Assembly: GCA_041552055.1 (NCBI GenBank)
Contig: JBFELO010000002.1
Coordinates: forward strand, 32,698 to 96,697
DNA: 64,000 bases
Direction of reading: 5' to 3'
From: JBFELO01 sp041552055
Lineage (GTDB): Bacteria; Acidobacteriota; Thermoanaerobaculia; Thermoanaerobaculales; Sulfomarinibacteraceae
Shown here: positions 9,742-17,637 of the stretch, in pieces
How the letters are laid out: each line of letters opens with the position of its first letter
Numbering within the stretch: the stretch's first letter is position 1
Position numbers and translations under genes: made by a program
The notes under the pieces: generated by a model
The model's input: the letters and a program-made list of their open reading frames with translations, nothing else
What the model was told of the DNA's origin: nothing
Database searches by the model: none

Positions 9742-11553
9742 ATGTCGAAGCATCACTCCACGAACTCGGCCCACCTGGCCATGTGCGTCGTCGGTCTCGC
9801 CCTGCTGGGCTCCTGCTCTCCCGCCACGGGACCACCGCCCCCGGAGCCGGCTCGAATCACCAAAGGACCGTACGTCCAGAACGTGACACAGGACGGGATC
9901 ACCGTCATGTGGGAGACCTCGCGACCGACCATGGGTTCCGTTGTCTACGGCGTCGACGGTGATCTCGCGAACGAAGCCGCGACCGAGGTCAGCGCGAGGA
10001 TCCACGAGGTGCGTCTGAGCGGCCTGTCCCCCGCCACCGAGTACGGCTACCGGGTCATTGCCGATGGCCTGACCAGCGAGATCCACACCTTTACCACGGC
10101 GGTAGCCGACGGCTCGCCGTTCAGGTTCGCGACCTACGGCGACAACAAGGACGGGCCGGCGAACCACGAAAGGGTTGCCAACGCGGTCCTTGCCGAGCGA
10201 CCCGCGTTTGTCCTCCACAACGGCGACCTGGTCAACACCGGATACATCGCCAAGCAGTGGGGACTGCTGTTTTTCGAACCCGCACGCCGTCTGATGCACT
10301 CCGTTCCCCTGTATCCCGTGCTCGGCAACCACGAAGAGCGCGCACAGCTCTTCTTCGACTACTTCTCGCTTCCCGGAAACGAGGCCTGGTATAGCTTCGA
10401 CTTCGGCAACGCGCACTTCGTCGTGCTGGACAGTCCGAACGAGGATCAGATGGAGTCGGACAGCGAGCAGATCCGCTGGCTGCACGACGACCTCGCCGCC
10501 AGCACCGCGACCTGGAAGTTCGTCAACTTCCATCATCCTCCGTTCAGCTCGGGCGGTTTCTACCACGCGAGCGATCGCCTCGAACTCAAGAACCTGCTCC
10601 ACCCCATCTTCGAGCAGTACGAGGTCGACTTCGTGTTCGCGGGTCACGACCACAACTACGAGCGCATGCTGCCGATCGGTTCGAAAAACGGCGATCACAA
10701 GGTCACGTACGTCGTCGTAGGCAACGGCGGAACCCCCTTGCGCTGGGTGGGCACCCGAGAGTGGACGGTGCACGCACAGCGGGTTTTCGGTTTCGTCACC
10801 GTTGATATCGACGGTCCGCGGCTGCGCCTGCAGTCCCAGACCCTCGACGGCGACGTGATCGACGAGCTGACACTCGACAAGGACGATCACGTGACCTACG
10901 ACGCATACCTCGGCACAGCGCTCGATTTCGAGGCCATCGAGGACCCTGTCGTCGCCACGAATCGCTACGAAGCCGGCGATGACCTTGCCGACGACGACCT
11001 CTTCGAGGAGGCGCTGGTCGAGTTCCTGGCGGCGTACGAGGCGGATCCGACCTGCATCGAGGCGGTGGGCGGGCTCGCCGACAGCCTGCTCGAGCTGGGG
11101 AGAACCGAGGAGGCGATCGAGTGGGCGCTCACGGGCATCGAGATCCTGCCCCAATTCACCGGGTCCTACGGGGTGCTGGTGGGGGGCTACCACGCTCTCG
11201 GCAACGACGACAGGGCGTTCGAGTGGGCCTCTCGTTGGCGGGAGATCGCCCCCGACTCGACCGGCCCCCACGAGGCAATGGCCGAGATCTACGTTGACCG
11301 CGGTGAGCTCGATGCCGCGATCGAGGAGTTGGAGATGGCTCTCGCGATCCTGCCGTCGGACGCCGAGATCCACTTCGATCTCGGCAGGCTGTATGAAGAG
11401 AAGGGCGACGTCGAAACAGCTCTGGGATCCTTCGTTCGTGGTTTGTACTGGTTCATGGAGGAGCACGAACAGGATGAAGAGGACCTGAAGGATTACATAG
11501 CGATCTGGGAGCGCGTCGCCGCATCGTTGGAAAACGAGCTTGCCAGCAGATGA
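9742..11553 (+). CDS. Purple-acid-phosphatase-like lipoprotein with TPR tail
   Basis: The 603-residue protein begins with a lipoprotein signal (LALLGSC lipobox), followed by a fibronectin-III/PAP N-terminal domain (about 35-120: ITKGPYVQNV ... SGLSPATEYGYRV), a metallophosphoesterase core with YGDNKDG, NGDLVNTG, GNHEER (His197) and GHDHNYER (301-308), then three to four TPR repeats at about 410-600. The PAP order is complete, so activity is likely. The TPR tail is unusual and suggests docking to another envelope protein. GGAGGA lies 8 bases before the ATG. The stop overlaps the possible earliest ATG of the next gene. Confidence 0.88.
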   Translation: MSKHHSTNSAHLAMCVVGLALLGSCSPATGPPPPEPARITKGPYVQNVTQDGITVMWETSRPTMGSVVYGVDGDLANEAATEVSARIHEVRLSGLSPATEYGYRVIADGLTSEIHTFTTAVADGSPFRFATYGDNKDGPANHERVANAVLAERPAFVLHNGDLVNTGYIAKQWGLLFFEPARRLMHSVPLYPVLGNHEERAQLFFDYFSLPGNEAWYSFDFGNAHFVVLDSPNEDQMESDSEQIRWLHDDLAASTATWKFVNFHHPPFSSGGFYHASDRLELKNLLHPIFEQYEVDFVFAGHDHNYERMLPIGSKNGDHKVTYVVVGNGGTPLRWVGTREWTVHAQRVFGFVTVDIDGPRLRLQSQTLDGDVIDELTLDKDDHVTYDAYLGTALDFEAIEDPVVATNRYEAGDDLADDDLFEEALVEFLAAYEADPTCIEAVGGLADSLLELGRTEEAIEWALTGIEILPQFTGSYGVLVGGYHALGNDDRAFEWASRWREIAPDSTGPHEAMAEIYVDRGELDAAIEELEMALAILPSDAEIHFDLGRLYEEKGDVETALGSFVRGLYWFMEEHEQDEEDLKDYIAIWERVAASLENELASR

Positions 11554-11588
11554 CGCCGCGACCCGTTACCATCCCCACGGAGAATCGA

Positions 11589-12521
11589 ATGGCAGATTCC
11601 CTGCGCGTTGCTGTATGGGTTCTTTTGTTGCTGGTGATCGTCTCCGTGGCGTGCGGCACCCCCGACATCGGCAGCTCCACCAAGACCATCGGCGTCTCCC
11701 TGCTGACCCGGGCCCACGTGTTCTACCGCGACCTCGAGGACGGACTGCGGGCGGCGGCAGAGGAGCACGATTACGAGCTGCTCATCAACGCCGCCGAGTG
11801 GGACGCGAGTCGGCAGATCGCGCAGATGGAGGACTTCATCACCCGCGGGGTGGACGCGGTGGTCGTCTGCCCGGTCGACTCCAGCGGCATCGGTGCGGGA
11901 GTCCGGGCCGCCAACCGGGCAGGAGTCCCGGTGTTCACCGCTGACATCGCGTCGTTCGGCGGTGAGGTTGTCTCCCACATCGCGTCCGACAACATCGCCG
12001 GTGGCCGGCTGGCCGGCGAGTATCTGGTCGAGCTCCTGCACGGCAAGGGTCGGGTGGCGATCATCAATCAACCCATCGTGACCTCCACCCTGGATCGAGT
12101 GCAGGGCTTTCGCGAGGTCGTCCAGGCCTACCCGGGAATCGAGATCGTCGCAGACGTTAACGGCGACGGTGTGCGGGACAAGGCGCTGCGGGCGGCCTCC
12201 GACGTTCTCCAGGCCCACCCGGATCTCGATGGGATCTTCGCCATCAACGACGACTCGGCCCTCGGAACCCTCGACGCCGTCGAGGATTTCGGACGGGATG
12301 ACGTCGTCATCATCGGCTACGACGCGATCCCGCCGGCCCGGGACGCGATCATGAAGGGCCGGGCACTCAAGGCGGACGTGGTGCAGTACCCGTTCAAGAT
12401 CGGCCAGAAGACCATCGAGACCATCGCTGACTACTTCGCCGGCACGCCGGTGCCGGAGGTGGTTCCCGTCGAGGTGGGCATCGTCGACAGGGCGTCACTG
12501 CTGGCAGAAGAGTCGCAGTAG
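11589..12521 (+). CDS. Sugar ABC transporter substrate-binding lipoprotein (RbsB type)
   Basis: The 310-residue protein is a periplasmic-binding protein of the ribose/galactose family (LacI-like fold): KTIGVSLLTRAHVFYRDL, AVVVCPVDSSG, SHIASDNIAGGRLAGEYL, and GIFAINDDSALGTLDAVE match the family order. The N-terminus has a hydrophobic stretch ending in VSVAC, a somewhat atypical lipobox. The ATG at 11589 is preferred over one at 11550 (which overlaps the previous stop) because it has GGAG upstream and gives a compact signal peptide. The ATPase and permease follow after a 400-base gap; the sugar is unknown. Confidence 0.9.
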   Translation: MADSLRVAVWVLLLLVIVSVACGTPDIGSSTKTIGVSLLTRAHVFYRDLEDGLRAAAEEHDYELLINAAEWDASRQIAQMEDFITRGVDAVVVCPVDSSGIGAGVRAANRAGVPVFTADIASFGGEVVSHIASDNIAGGRLAGEYLVELLHGKGRVAIINQPIVTSTLDRVQGFREVVQAYPGIEIVADVNGDGVRDKALRAASDVLQAHPDLDGIFAINDDSALGTLDAVEDFGRDDVVIIGYDAIPPARDAIMKGRALKADVVQYPFKIGQKTIETIADYFAGTPVPEVVPVEVGIVDRASLLAEESQ

Positions 12522-12921
12522 ACCCTCCCACCCGACCCCGGGGATGAGAGGTTGAGGGTGTGAAAGTTTGAATCCGGACCAGACCGCGCGCGGGTGGTTC
12601 CCCTCATCCCCTCAACCCCAGGTGCCGTGCTTCCTGAACGCATCGAGGCATCAGGGACGTCGCCTCGGCAGCACCGAGTGGTCGCCCCATCCGACTCTGG
12701 ATGCTGGACTTGTCACGGCGTGGCCACACGCCAAGCCGGATCCCCCACCCGCCGCCCGGGGATGAGAGGGCGAGATGGCGAAGGTCCGCGGCAGACCCCA
12801 TTCTCCGAGGAATCCTTCATTCCCTCATCCCCAGGTGCCGAAGGCACCGGTCACCCCCTCACCCCCTCCCATGGTCGGCGGCCTCGAGAGCGCAGGGTAT
12901 TCTTGCTAAGGTGTCAACGCC
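12522..12921. repeat. 400-base gap filled with two copies of a palindromic repeat plus composite repeat copy B
   Basis: No gene is seen. CCCGGGGATGAGAGG occurs near 12535 and again near 12757. Each is followed downstream by its inverted partner CCTCATCCCC running into CAGGTGCCG (12603-12630 and about 12826-12850). A GGATGCTGGA block with GGATCCCCCACCC (12698-12760) sits between them and includes a small hairpin (GGCGTG gcca CACGCC). The array splits an otherwise compact ABC-transporter operon. AAGGTG lies 8 bases before the next ATG. Confidence 0.7.
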
Positions 12922-14484
12922 ATGACGACGCCACCCACCACGGGCGAAGCCGTGCAGAATCACGGCACCTCCGATCGACCGCTCCTCCGGATGACCGGCA
13001 TCTCCAAGACCTATCCGGGCGTGACCGCCCTGGAAGACGTCGACCTCGAGCTCATGGCCGGAGAGGTGCACTGCCTGGTCGGCGAGAACGGCGCCGGGAA
13101 ATCGACTCTCGTCAGAATCCTGGGAGGCGCCGAGCGGCCCGACGAAGGCAGCATCTCGCTGGGCGGCAGGGACCTGTCGGTGCGCACCCCCGTCGACGCG
13201 CTCCGGGCCGGCATCGGCGTCATCTACCAGGACTTCAAGCTCGTGCCCCATCTGAGCGCTGCCGAGAACATCTCACTCGGGCAACTGCCAACGAGAGGCA
13301 CCGTGCCGGTCGTCGATTGGCCGGCTCTGCACGAGCGCGCCCGCGGGCTGCTCGCCCTGCTCGGAGAAGATCTCCCACCCGATCGACGAGTCGCCGACCT
13401 CAGCCCCGCCCAACAGCAGATGGTCGAAATCGCCAGAGTTCTGAATCACGATGCCCGGTTGATCGCCATGGACGAGCCCTCGGCCACACTCACCGACCGA
13501 GAGCTGGACAACCTGTTCGGCCTCATCCGCAGATTGACGGGGCAGCGGGTAGGGATCATTTACATCTCTCACCGCCTGCAGGAAATCGACGACATCGGTG
13601 ACCGGGTCACGGTGTTGCGCGATGGCCGAAACGTGGGGACCTTTCTGAGCGCAAACCTCGACCGATCCAATCTGGTACGCCACATGGTCGGGCGTGACAT
13701 CGAGGACGAGCGCTCCAGGAACGTCCCCGACACCGGCGAGGAGATCCTCCGGGTCGAGCATCTTCGACGCCCCCCGTCCGTCCACGACGTGAGCTTTGAC
13801 GTGCGGCGAGGCGAGGTGTTCTGCATCTCCGGACTGGTCGGCTCCGGCCGCACCGAGGCGGCTCGGCTGGTCTTCGCAGCGGACCGCAAGCGGTCCGGTC
13901 GGATCCTCCTGTCCGGCAGGGAGATCGATCCACGCACACCGCGCCAGGCGATCGATCTCGGCATCGGCCTGCTCACCGAAGACCGGGACCGGCAGGGCCT
14001 GATCATGGAGCTGTCCGTGCGGGACAACATCCTGCTGAGCCGATTGACGGCGCTGCGGCGACACCTCGGAATCGACTGGAAGAGGGCGGACGAGGCGAGC
14101 CAGGGCTTCGTCGAGGCCCTGCGGATCAGAACTCCGGACCTCCACCAGAAGGTGGTTCACCTGAGCGGCGGCAATCGACAGAAGGTGGTGCTCGCCCGTT
14201 GGCTGTTCACCGACGCCAAGCTGCTGATCTTCGACGAACCGACAAAGGGTATCGACGTGGCGGTCAAGCGGGAGATCCACGCCCTGCTGCGTGACCTCGC
14301 CGGTCGCGGCATCGGGGTCGTCGTGATTTCGTCCGACCTGCCCGAAGTTCTCAATTTGGGAGATCGCATCGGCGTGATGCGCGAGGGAAGGATGATCGAG
14401 ATACTCGGCAGGGACGAAGCCACCCAGGAACGGATCATGCAGATCGCCACGGGCACCGCGTCCGGGATTGGATCGGGGCAATGA
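12922..14484 (+). CDS. Sugar ABC transporter, double ATP-binding subunit (RbsA/MglA type)
   Basis: The 520-residue protein has two ABC domains, as in RbsA and MglA. Domain 1 has Walker A GENGAGKS near residue 54, signature LSPAQQQM and Walker B MDEPSA. Domain 2 has a degenerate Walker A (GLVGSGRTE), signature LSGGNRQKVVLARW and Walker B LIFDEPTKGID. The second Walker A is typically degenerate in this family. The complex powers uptake of a monosaccharide through the permease encoded next, whose ATG overlaps this stop (ATGA). A purine-rich AAGGTG lies upstream of the start. Confidence 0.95.
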   Translation: MTTPPTTGEAVQNHGTSDRPLLRMTGISKTYPGVTALEDVDLELMAGEVHCLVGENGAGKSTLVRILGGAERPDEGSISLGGRDLSVRTPVDALRAGIGVIYQDFKLVPHLSAAENISLGQLPTRGTVPVVDWPALHERARGLLALLGEDLPPDRRVADLSPAQQQMVEIARVLNHDARLIAMDEPSATLTDRELDNLFGLIRRLTGQRVGIIYISHRLQEIDDIGDRVTVLRDGRNVGTFLSANLDRSNLVRHMVGRDIEDERSRNVPDTGEEILRVEHLRRPPSVHDVSFDVRRGEVFCISGLVGSGRTEAARLVFAADRKRSGRILLSGREIDPRTPRQAIDLGIGLLTEDRDRQGLIMELSVRDNILLSRLTALRRHLGIDWKRADEASQGFVEALRIRTPDLHQKVVHLSGGNRQKVVLARWLFTDAKLLIFDEPTKGIDVAVKREIHALLRDLAGRGIGVVVISSDLPEVLNLGDRIGVMREGRMIEILGRDEATQERIMQIATGTASGIGSGQ

Positions 14485-15440
14485 CGAAAACTATCGCGGA
14501 CCGGTTGGTGGCGACAGTCAAGGAGTACGGCATCGTCGTGGCGTTCGTGGTGGAGATCCTCGTCTTCAGCGCGGTTTCGGACCACTTCTTCACGGTCTCC
14601 AACCTGACCAACGTCACCTTGCAGACCTCGGTCCTCGCCATCATCGCCGCCGGGATGACCTTCGTCATCCTCACCGCCGGAATCGATCTGTCGGTCGGTT
14701 CATTGGTCGCGGCGTCGGGAGTCGTGTGCGCCCTCCTACTCAAGCTCCCGGTCCCGGCAGCGCCGGCCATCCTCCTCGGCATCGCCGGCGGCATCGCGAT
14801 CGGATTGCTCAGCGGGGCCCTGTCAGGCCTGTTCATCGCCAGGTTCGCCATAACGCCATTCATCGCCACCCTCGCGATGATGACGATCTGGCGGGGCGCG
14901 GCCTACCTGATGGTCGGCGGACGCCCGGTGTGGGGTCTGCCCGAGCAGTTCGATTTTCTGGGCAGCGGGCGCCTCGCCGGGGTCCCGTTTCCAACCGTGG
15001 TCATGATCGTGGTGTACGTCGTCGCCTGGTTCGTGCTTGCCCACACCCCGTTCGGACGTCACGTGTACGCGGTGGGTGGAAACGCGGAGGCGGCACGGCT
15101 CGCCGGCATCAGGACCAACAGCGTTCTTGTCCTGGTGTATGTGATCTGCGGTGGCCTCGCGGCATCGAGCGGAGTACTCCTCGCCTCCCGCATGAGCAGC
15201 GGTCAGCCCAACGCCGGCCTGATGTTCGAGTTGGAGGTGATCGCGGCGGTCGTGGTCGGCGGCACCAGCCTGTTCGGCGGCCGAGGCGGCATCATCGGCA
15301 CCTTCTTCGGCGCGATGCTCATCGGGGTGCTGCGCAACGGCCTCAACCTGGTGGGCGTCGAGTCCTACGTCCAGCAGGTGGTTCTCGGCTTCGTCATCCT
15401 CCTCGCCGTCATGCTGGATCAGTTCCGGAAGACTGGCTGA
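14481..15440 (+). CDS. Sugar ABC transporter permease (RbsC type)
   Basis: The 319-residue inner-membrane permease has 8-10 predicted helices and family motifs ILTAGIDLSVGS near residues 58-70, ALRLAGI-like AARLAGIRTNSV and VVVGGTSLFGGRGG near the C-terminus. It forms the channel for the binding protein and double ATPase encoded upstream. The start codon overlaps the upstream stop by four bases, indicating translational coupling. It is the last gene of the operon and faces a convergent ROK gene across a hairpin repeat. Confidence 0.94.
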   Translation: MTKTIADRLVATVKEYGIVVAFVVEILVFSAVSDHFFTVSNLTNVTLQTSVLAIIAAGMTFVILTAGIDLSVGSLVAASGVVCALLLKLPVPAAPAILLGIAGGIAIGLLSGALSGLFIARFAITPFIATLAMMTIWRGAAYLMVGGRPVWGLPEQFDFLGSGRLAGVPFPTVVMIVVYVVAWFVLAHTPFGRHVYAVGGNAEAARLAGIRTNSVLVLVYVICGGLAASSGVLLASRMSSGQPNAGLMFELEVIAAVVVGGTSLFGGRGGIIGTFFGAMLIGVLRNGLNLVGVESYVQQVVLGFVILLAVMLDQFRKTG

Positions 15441-15445
15441 ACCCA

Positions 15446-15515
15446 GTCTCCGTCTCCGTCTCCGTCTCCGATTCCTCCAGGGAATTCACGGTCAGATCGG
15501 GCACGGGACGGGTCA
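15446..15515. repeat. YCCGTN hairpin repeat between convergent genes
   Basis: The left arm (15446-15470) is four tandem TCCGTC units. The right arm (about 15500-15515) is GCACGGGACGGGT, complementary if G-U pairs are allowed. It fills the whole gap between the permease stop and the ROK stop and includes the ROK stop codon. It could act as a two-way terminator. Confidence 0.55.
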
Positions 15516-16478
15516 CGAATTGCAGTGTTCAAGCGCAACGCAGATGGCGCCGATGTCGCCGGTCCTCTCGCCGAGCTCTGCGGGCACGATGCGACACGCG
15601 GCCACGCCGCTGGCGATCGCCTCGTCTGCGAGTACCCGCCGCGCGGGATCGAGCACCAGATCCCCCAGGCGGACGCCCATGCCGCCGACCACGATCATCT
15701 CGGGGTTGAGAACGTCGACGAGGACGGCCATCCCCCTGCCGAGATACTCGCCGGAGGTAGCCACGACCTTCAGGGCCAGTGGATCTCGCCTCTTCGCCCA
15801 GCTGGCGACGTCCCTGCCGGTGATCTCTCGTGGGTCCTTGTATCGTTCCCGCGTCCCGGACGACCCGATTTCCCGCGACAGCACGGCGAGCTCGGAGGCC
15901 ATCAACTGGGCCATACCCGGACCGCTGCAGAACCCTTCGAAGGAGCCGCTCTTGTCGTATCTCCTCGGCCCGTGATCCGCGAGACGAACATGACCCACCT
16001 CACCGGCATGGTCGTTCGTGCCCCGATACAGGCGGCCGTTCAGGATGATCCCTGCCCCCATCCCGGTGCTGTACGTCAGGTAGACCAGATTCTCGACGCC
16101 TCTGCCCGCACCGAATCGCCACTCGGCGAGGGCCGCGGCGTTGGCGTCATTTTCGAGGTAGGTCGGGATGGACAGTTCCTCCTGGAAGATCTCCACGATG
16201 GGGAGGTTCTCCCAGCCACCGAGGTTCGGCGGACAAAGCACGACGCCTCTCTCCGTATCGAGCGGACCGCCGCTCGCGATGCCGAGTGCCTGGATGTCCT
16301 TCTGCGCAGCCATGCTCGCGGCCGACGACTTCAGCAGTTCGAGGGTGCGGTTTCTTCCTTCCGTACCGAGCTCGGTAGGGAACTCCTCTCGCTCGAGGAT
16401 CGTGGCCGTCCGGTCGCCCAATACGACGGCACACTTCGTTCCGCCGATGTCGACTCCCAAGAACAGCGGTTCGCTCAT
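15513..16478 (-). CDS. ROK-family sugar kinase or regulator-like protein
   Basis: The 321-residue protein has the ROK/glucokinase fold: phosphate-1 motif GVDIGGTKCAVVLGD at the N-terminus, LENDANAAALAEW (with the general-base Asp in END), STGMGAGIILNGRLYRG and GEVGHVRL. No helix-turn-helix domain precedes it, so it is more likely a kinase (glucose, fructose or amino sugar) than an NagC-type repressor. The usual zinc-binding C-x-C-G-x2-G-C cluster after GEVGH is missing; the region reads GPRRYDKSGSFEGF. It converges on the sugar ABC operon and may phosphorylate the imported sugar. Confidence 0.88.
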   Translation of the reverse strand: MSEPLFLGVDIGGTKCAVVLGDRTATILEREEFPTELGTEGRNRTLELLKSSAASMAAQKDIQALGIASGGPLDTERGVVLCPPNLGGWENLPIVEIFQEELSIPTYLENDANAAALAEWRFGAGRGVENLVYLTYSTGMGAGIILNGRLYRGTNDHAGEVGHVRLADHGPRRYDKSGSFEGFCSGPGMAQLMASELAVLSREIGSSGTRERYKDPREITGRDVASWAKRRDPLALKVVATSGEYLGRGMAVLVDVLNPEMIVVGGMGVRLGDLVLDPARRVLADEAIASGVAACRIVPAELGERTGDIGAICVALEHCNS

Positions 16479-16551
16479 GTTGGCTGCCCCAGGCCCCAGT
16501 CCGAGTTTCGCTTCCGCCCCGTCGGCCGGGGCGCCGGATGCCTGGCACCGG

Positions 16552-17541
16552 TCACTTCAGGTACTCGAGCATGGCCCGCGCGGTCGCTGCATCGGCGTGG
16601 TCCGGTGCCAGGTCGAGAAAGGTCTGGAACGCCGACCTCGAGCAGTCCGCATCCCCGAGGGAGTTGCAGCACAGGCCGAGCAGGTAGTGCGCCTCGGCGA
16701 GATCGGGCCTGACCTCGACGATCACCTCGAGCAGGGTTCGCGCGGTGTCGAACCGGTTGTTTTCGAACGACTGACGGGAATGGCTCAGCATCTCGGTTTC
16801 GACGATGGGGGGATCCGCCGACCCGAGCCTTCGGGCAGCTGAGGTAATCCGTTCCGTATCGCCCAGCATGAGCACCGCGAAGTACAGCGTCCGTATGCCT
16901 TCCGGGTCGTCCGGTTCGAGCTGGAGCAGCCGATCGGCAGCCTCGGCCGCCGCCGCGTAGTCCTCGCGTTCCATCGCGATCGCCGCCAGCGCCCGGTGGG
17001 GCGCCGAAAACTCCGGATCAATCTCCGCGGCCTGCCGGAACTGCTCCTCCGCCGTCGCAAGCTCACCCGCCTGCAACGCCTCCACGCCGAGGTTGAACAC
17101 CGGGATCGCCGCCTGTCGCTGCTCGCTCGTCTGTTCCACCACGGGGCGAGGCGTCGGGGTCGGGGCTGCTCTCTCGGCCTGCTCGATCGGAGCGGCCGGT
17201 CGTGCCATCACGACCTCGACGAAGGCGATATCCGTGCTCGTCGATTGCACGAACACCGCCGTCTCGGCATAGCCGTCGAGCCGACAGCGCACCTCGTAGA
17301 TCAGGCCCCGGTCCGGGGTGCGGACGAGGAAGGTCCCCTTCTTTCGGGTCGTGACCTCGAGTGGAATGGAGCTCGACTCGGTGGTGACGGTCACGAGAAC
17401 ACCGGCCAGCGGCTCGCCCTGCTCGTTGCGCACCTTGCCCTGGATGGTCCCGGGAGCGGCAGCACTCACGGTTCGAGTTGTTCCGACCAGCATCGAGACG
17501 AAGAACGCTATCGCGAGCACTACTGCGAAACGGACTCTCAT
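16552..17541 (-). CDS. Exported TPR protein with carboxypeptidase-regulatory-like domain
   Basis: The 329-residue protein has a signal peptide (hydrophobic 5-25, then SAAAPG), a carboxypeptidase-regulatory-like Ig fold at about 30-110 (IQGKVRNEQGEPLAGVLVTV ... YEVRCRLDGYAE), a Pro-rich linker (APTPTPRP) and TPR-type helices at about 150-329. Such proteins are structural or scaffold parts of the envelope; no enzyme motif is visible. The ATG is chosen for the GGGGGA upstream and the signal peptide. It is transcribed away from the transglutaminase-like gene, 96 bases apart. Confidence 0.8.
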   Translation of the reverse strand: MRVRFAVVLAIAFFVSMLVGTTRTVSAAAPGTIQGKVRNEQGEPLAGVLVTVTTESSSIPLEVTTRKKGTFLVRTPDRGLIYEVRCRLDGYAETAVFVQSTSTDIAFVEVVMARPAAPIEQAERAAPTPTPRPVVEQTSEQRQAAIPVFNLGVEALQAGELATAEEQFRQAAEIDPEFSAPHRALAAIAMEREDYAAAAEAADRLLQLEPDDPEGIRTLYFAVLMLGDTERITSAARRLGSADPPIVETEMLSHSRQSFENNRFDTARTLLEVIVEVRPDLAEAHYLLGLCCNSLGDADCSRSAFQTFLDLAPDHADAATARAMLEYLK

Positions 17542-17637
17542 CGTTCCCCCCTGACGGTCAATGACGGCCGGGCTCCGCGGCCACCGGTGGAGTATGTCAC
17601 CCCGAGAACCACGGCCGCAAGCGACCGGCTTCTCATC

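Noticed and set aside
9622..11466. 600-codon minus-strand open frame
   Set aside because: It is opposite the purple-acid-phosphatase-like gene, whose motifs, signal and ribosome site are unambiguous.
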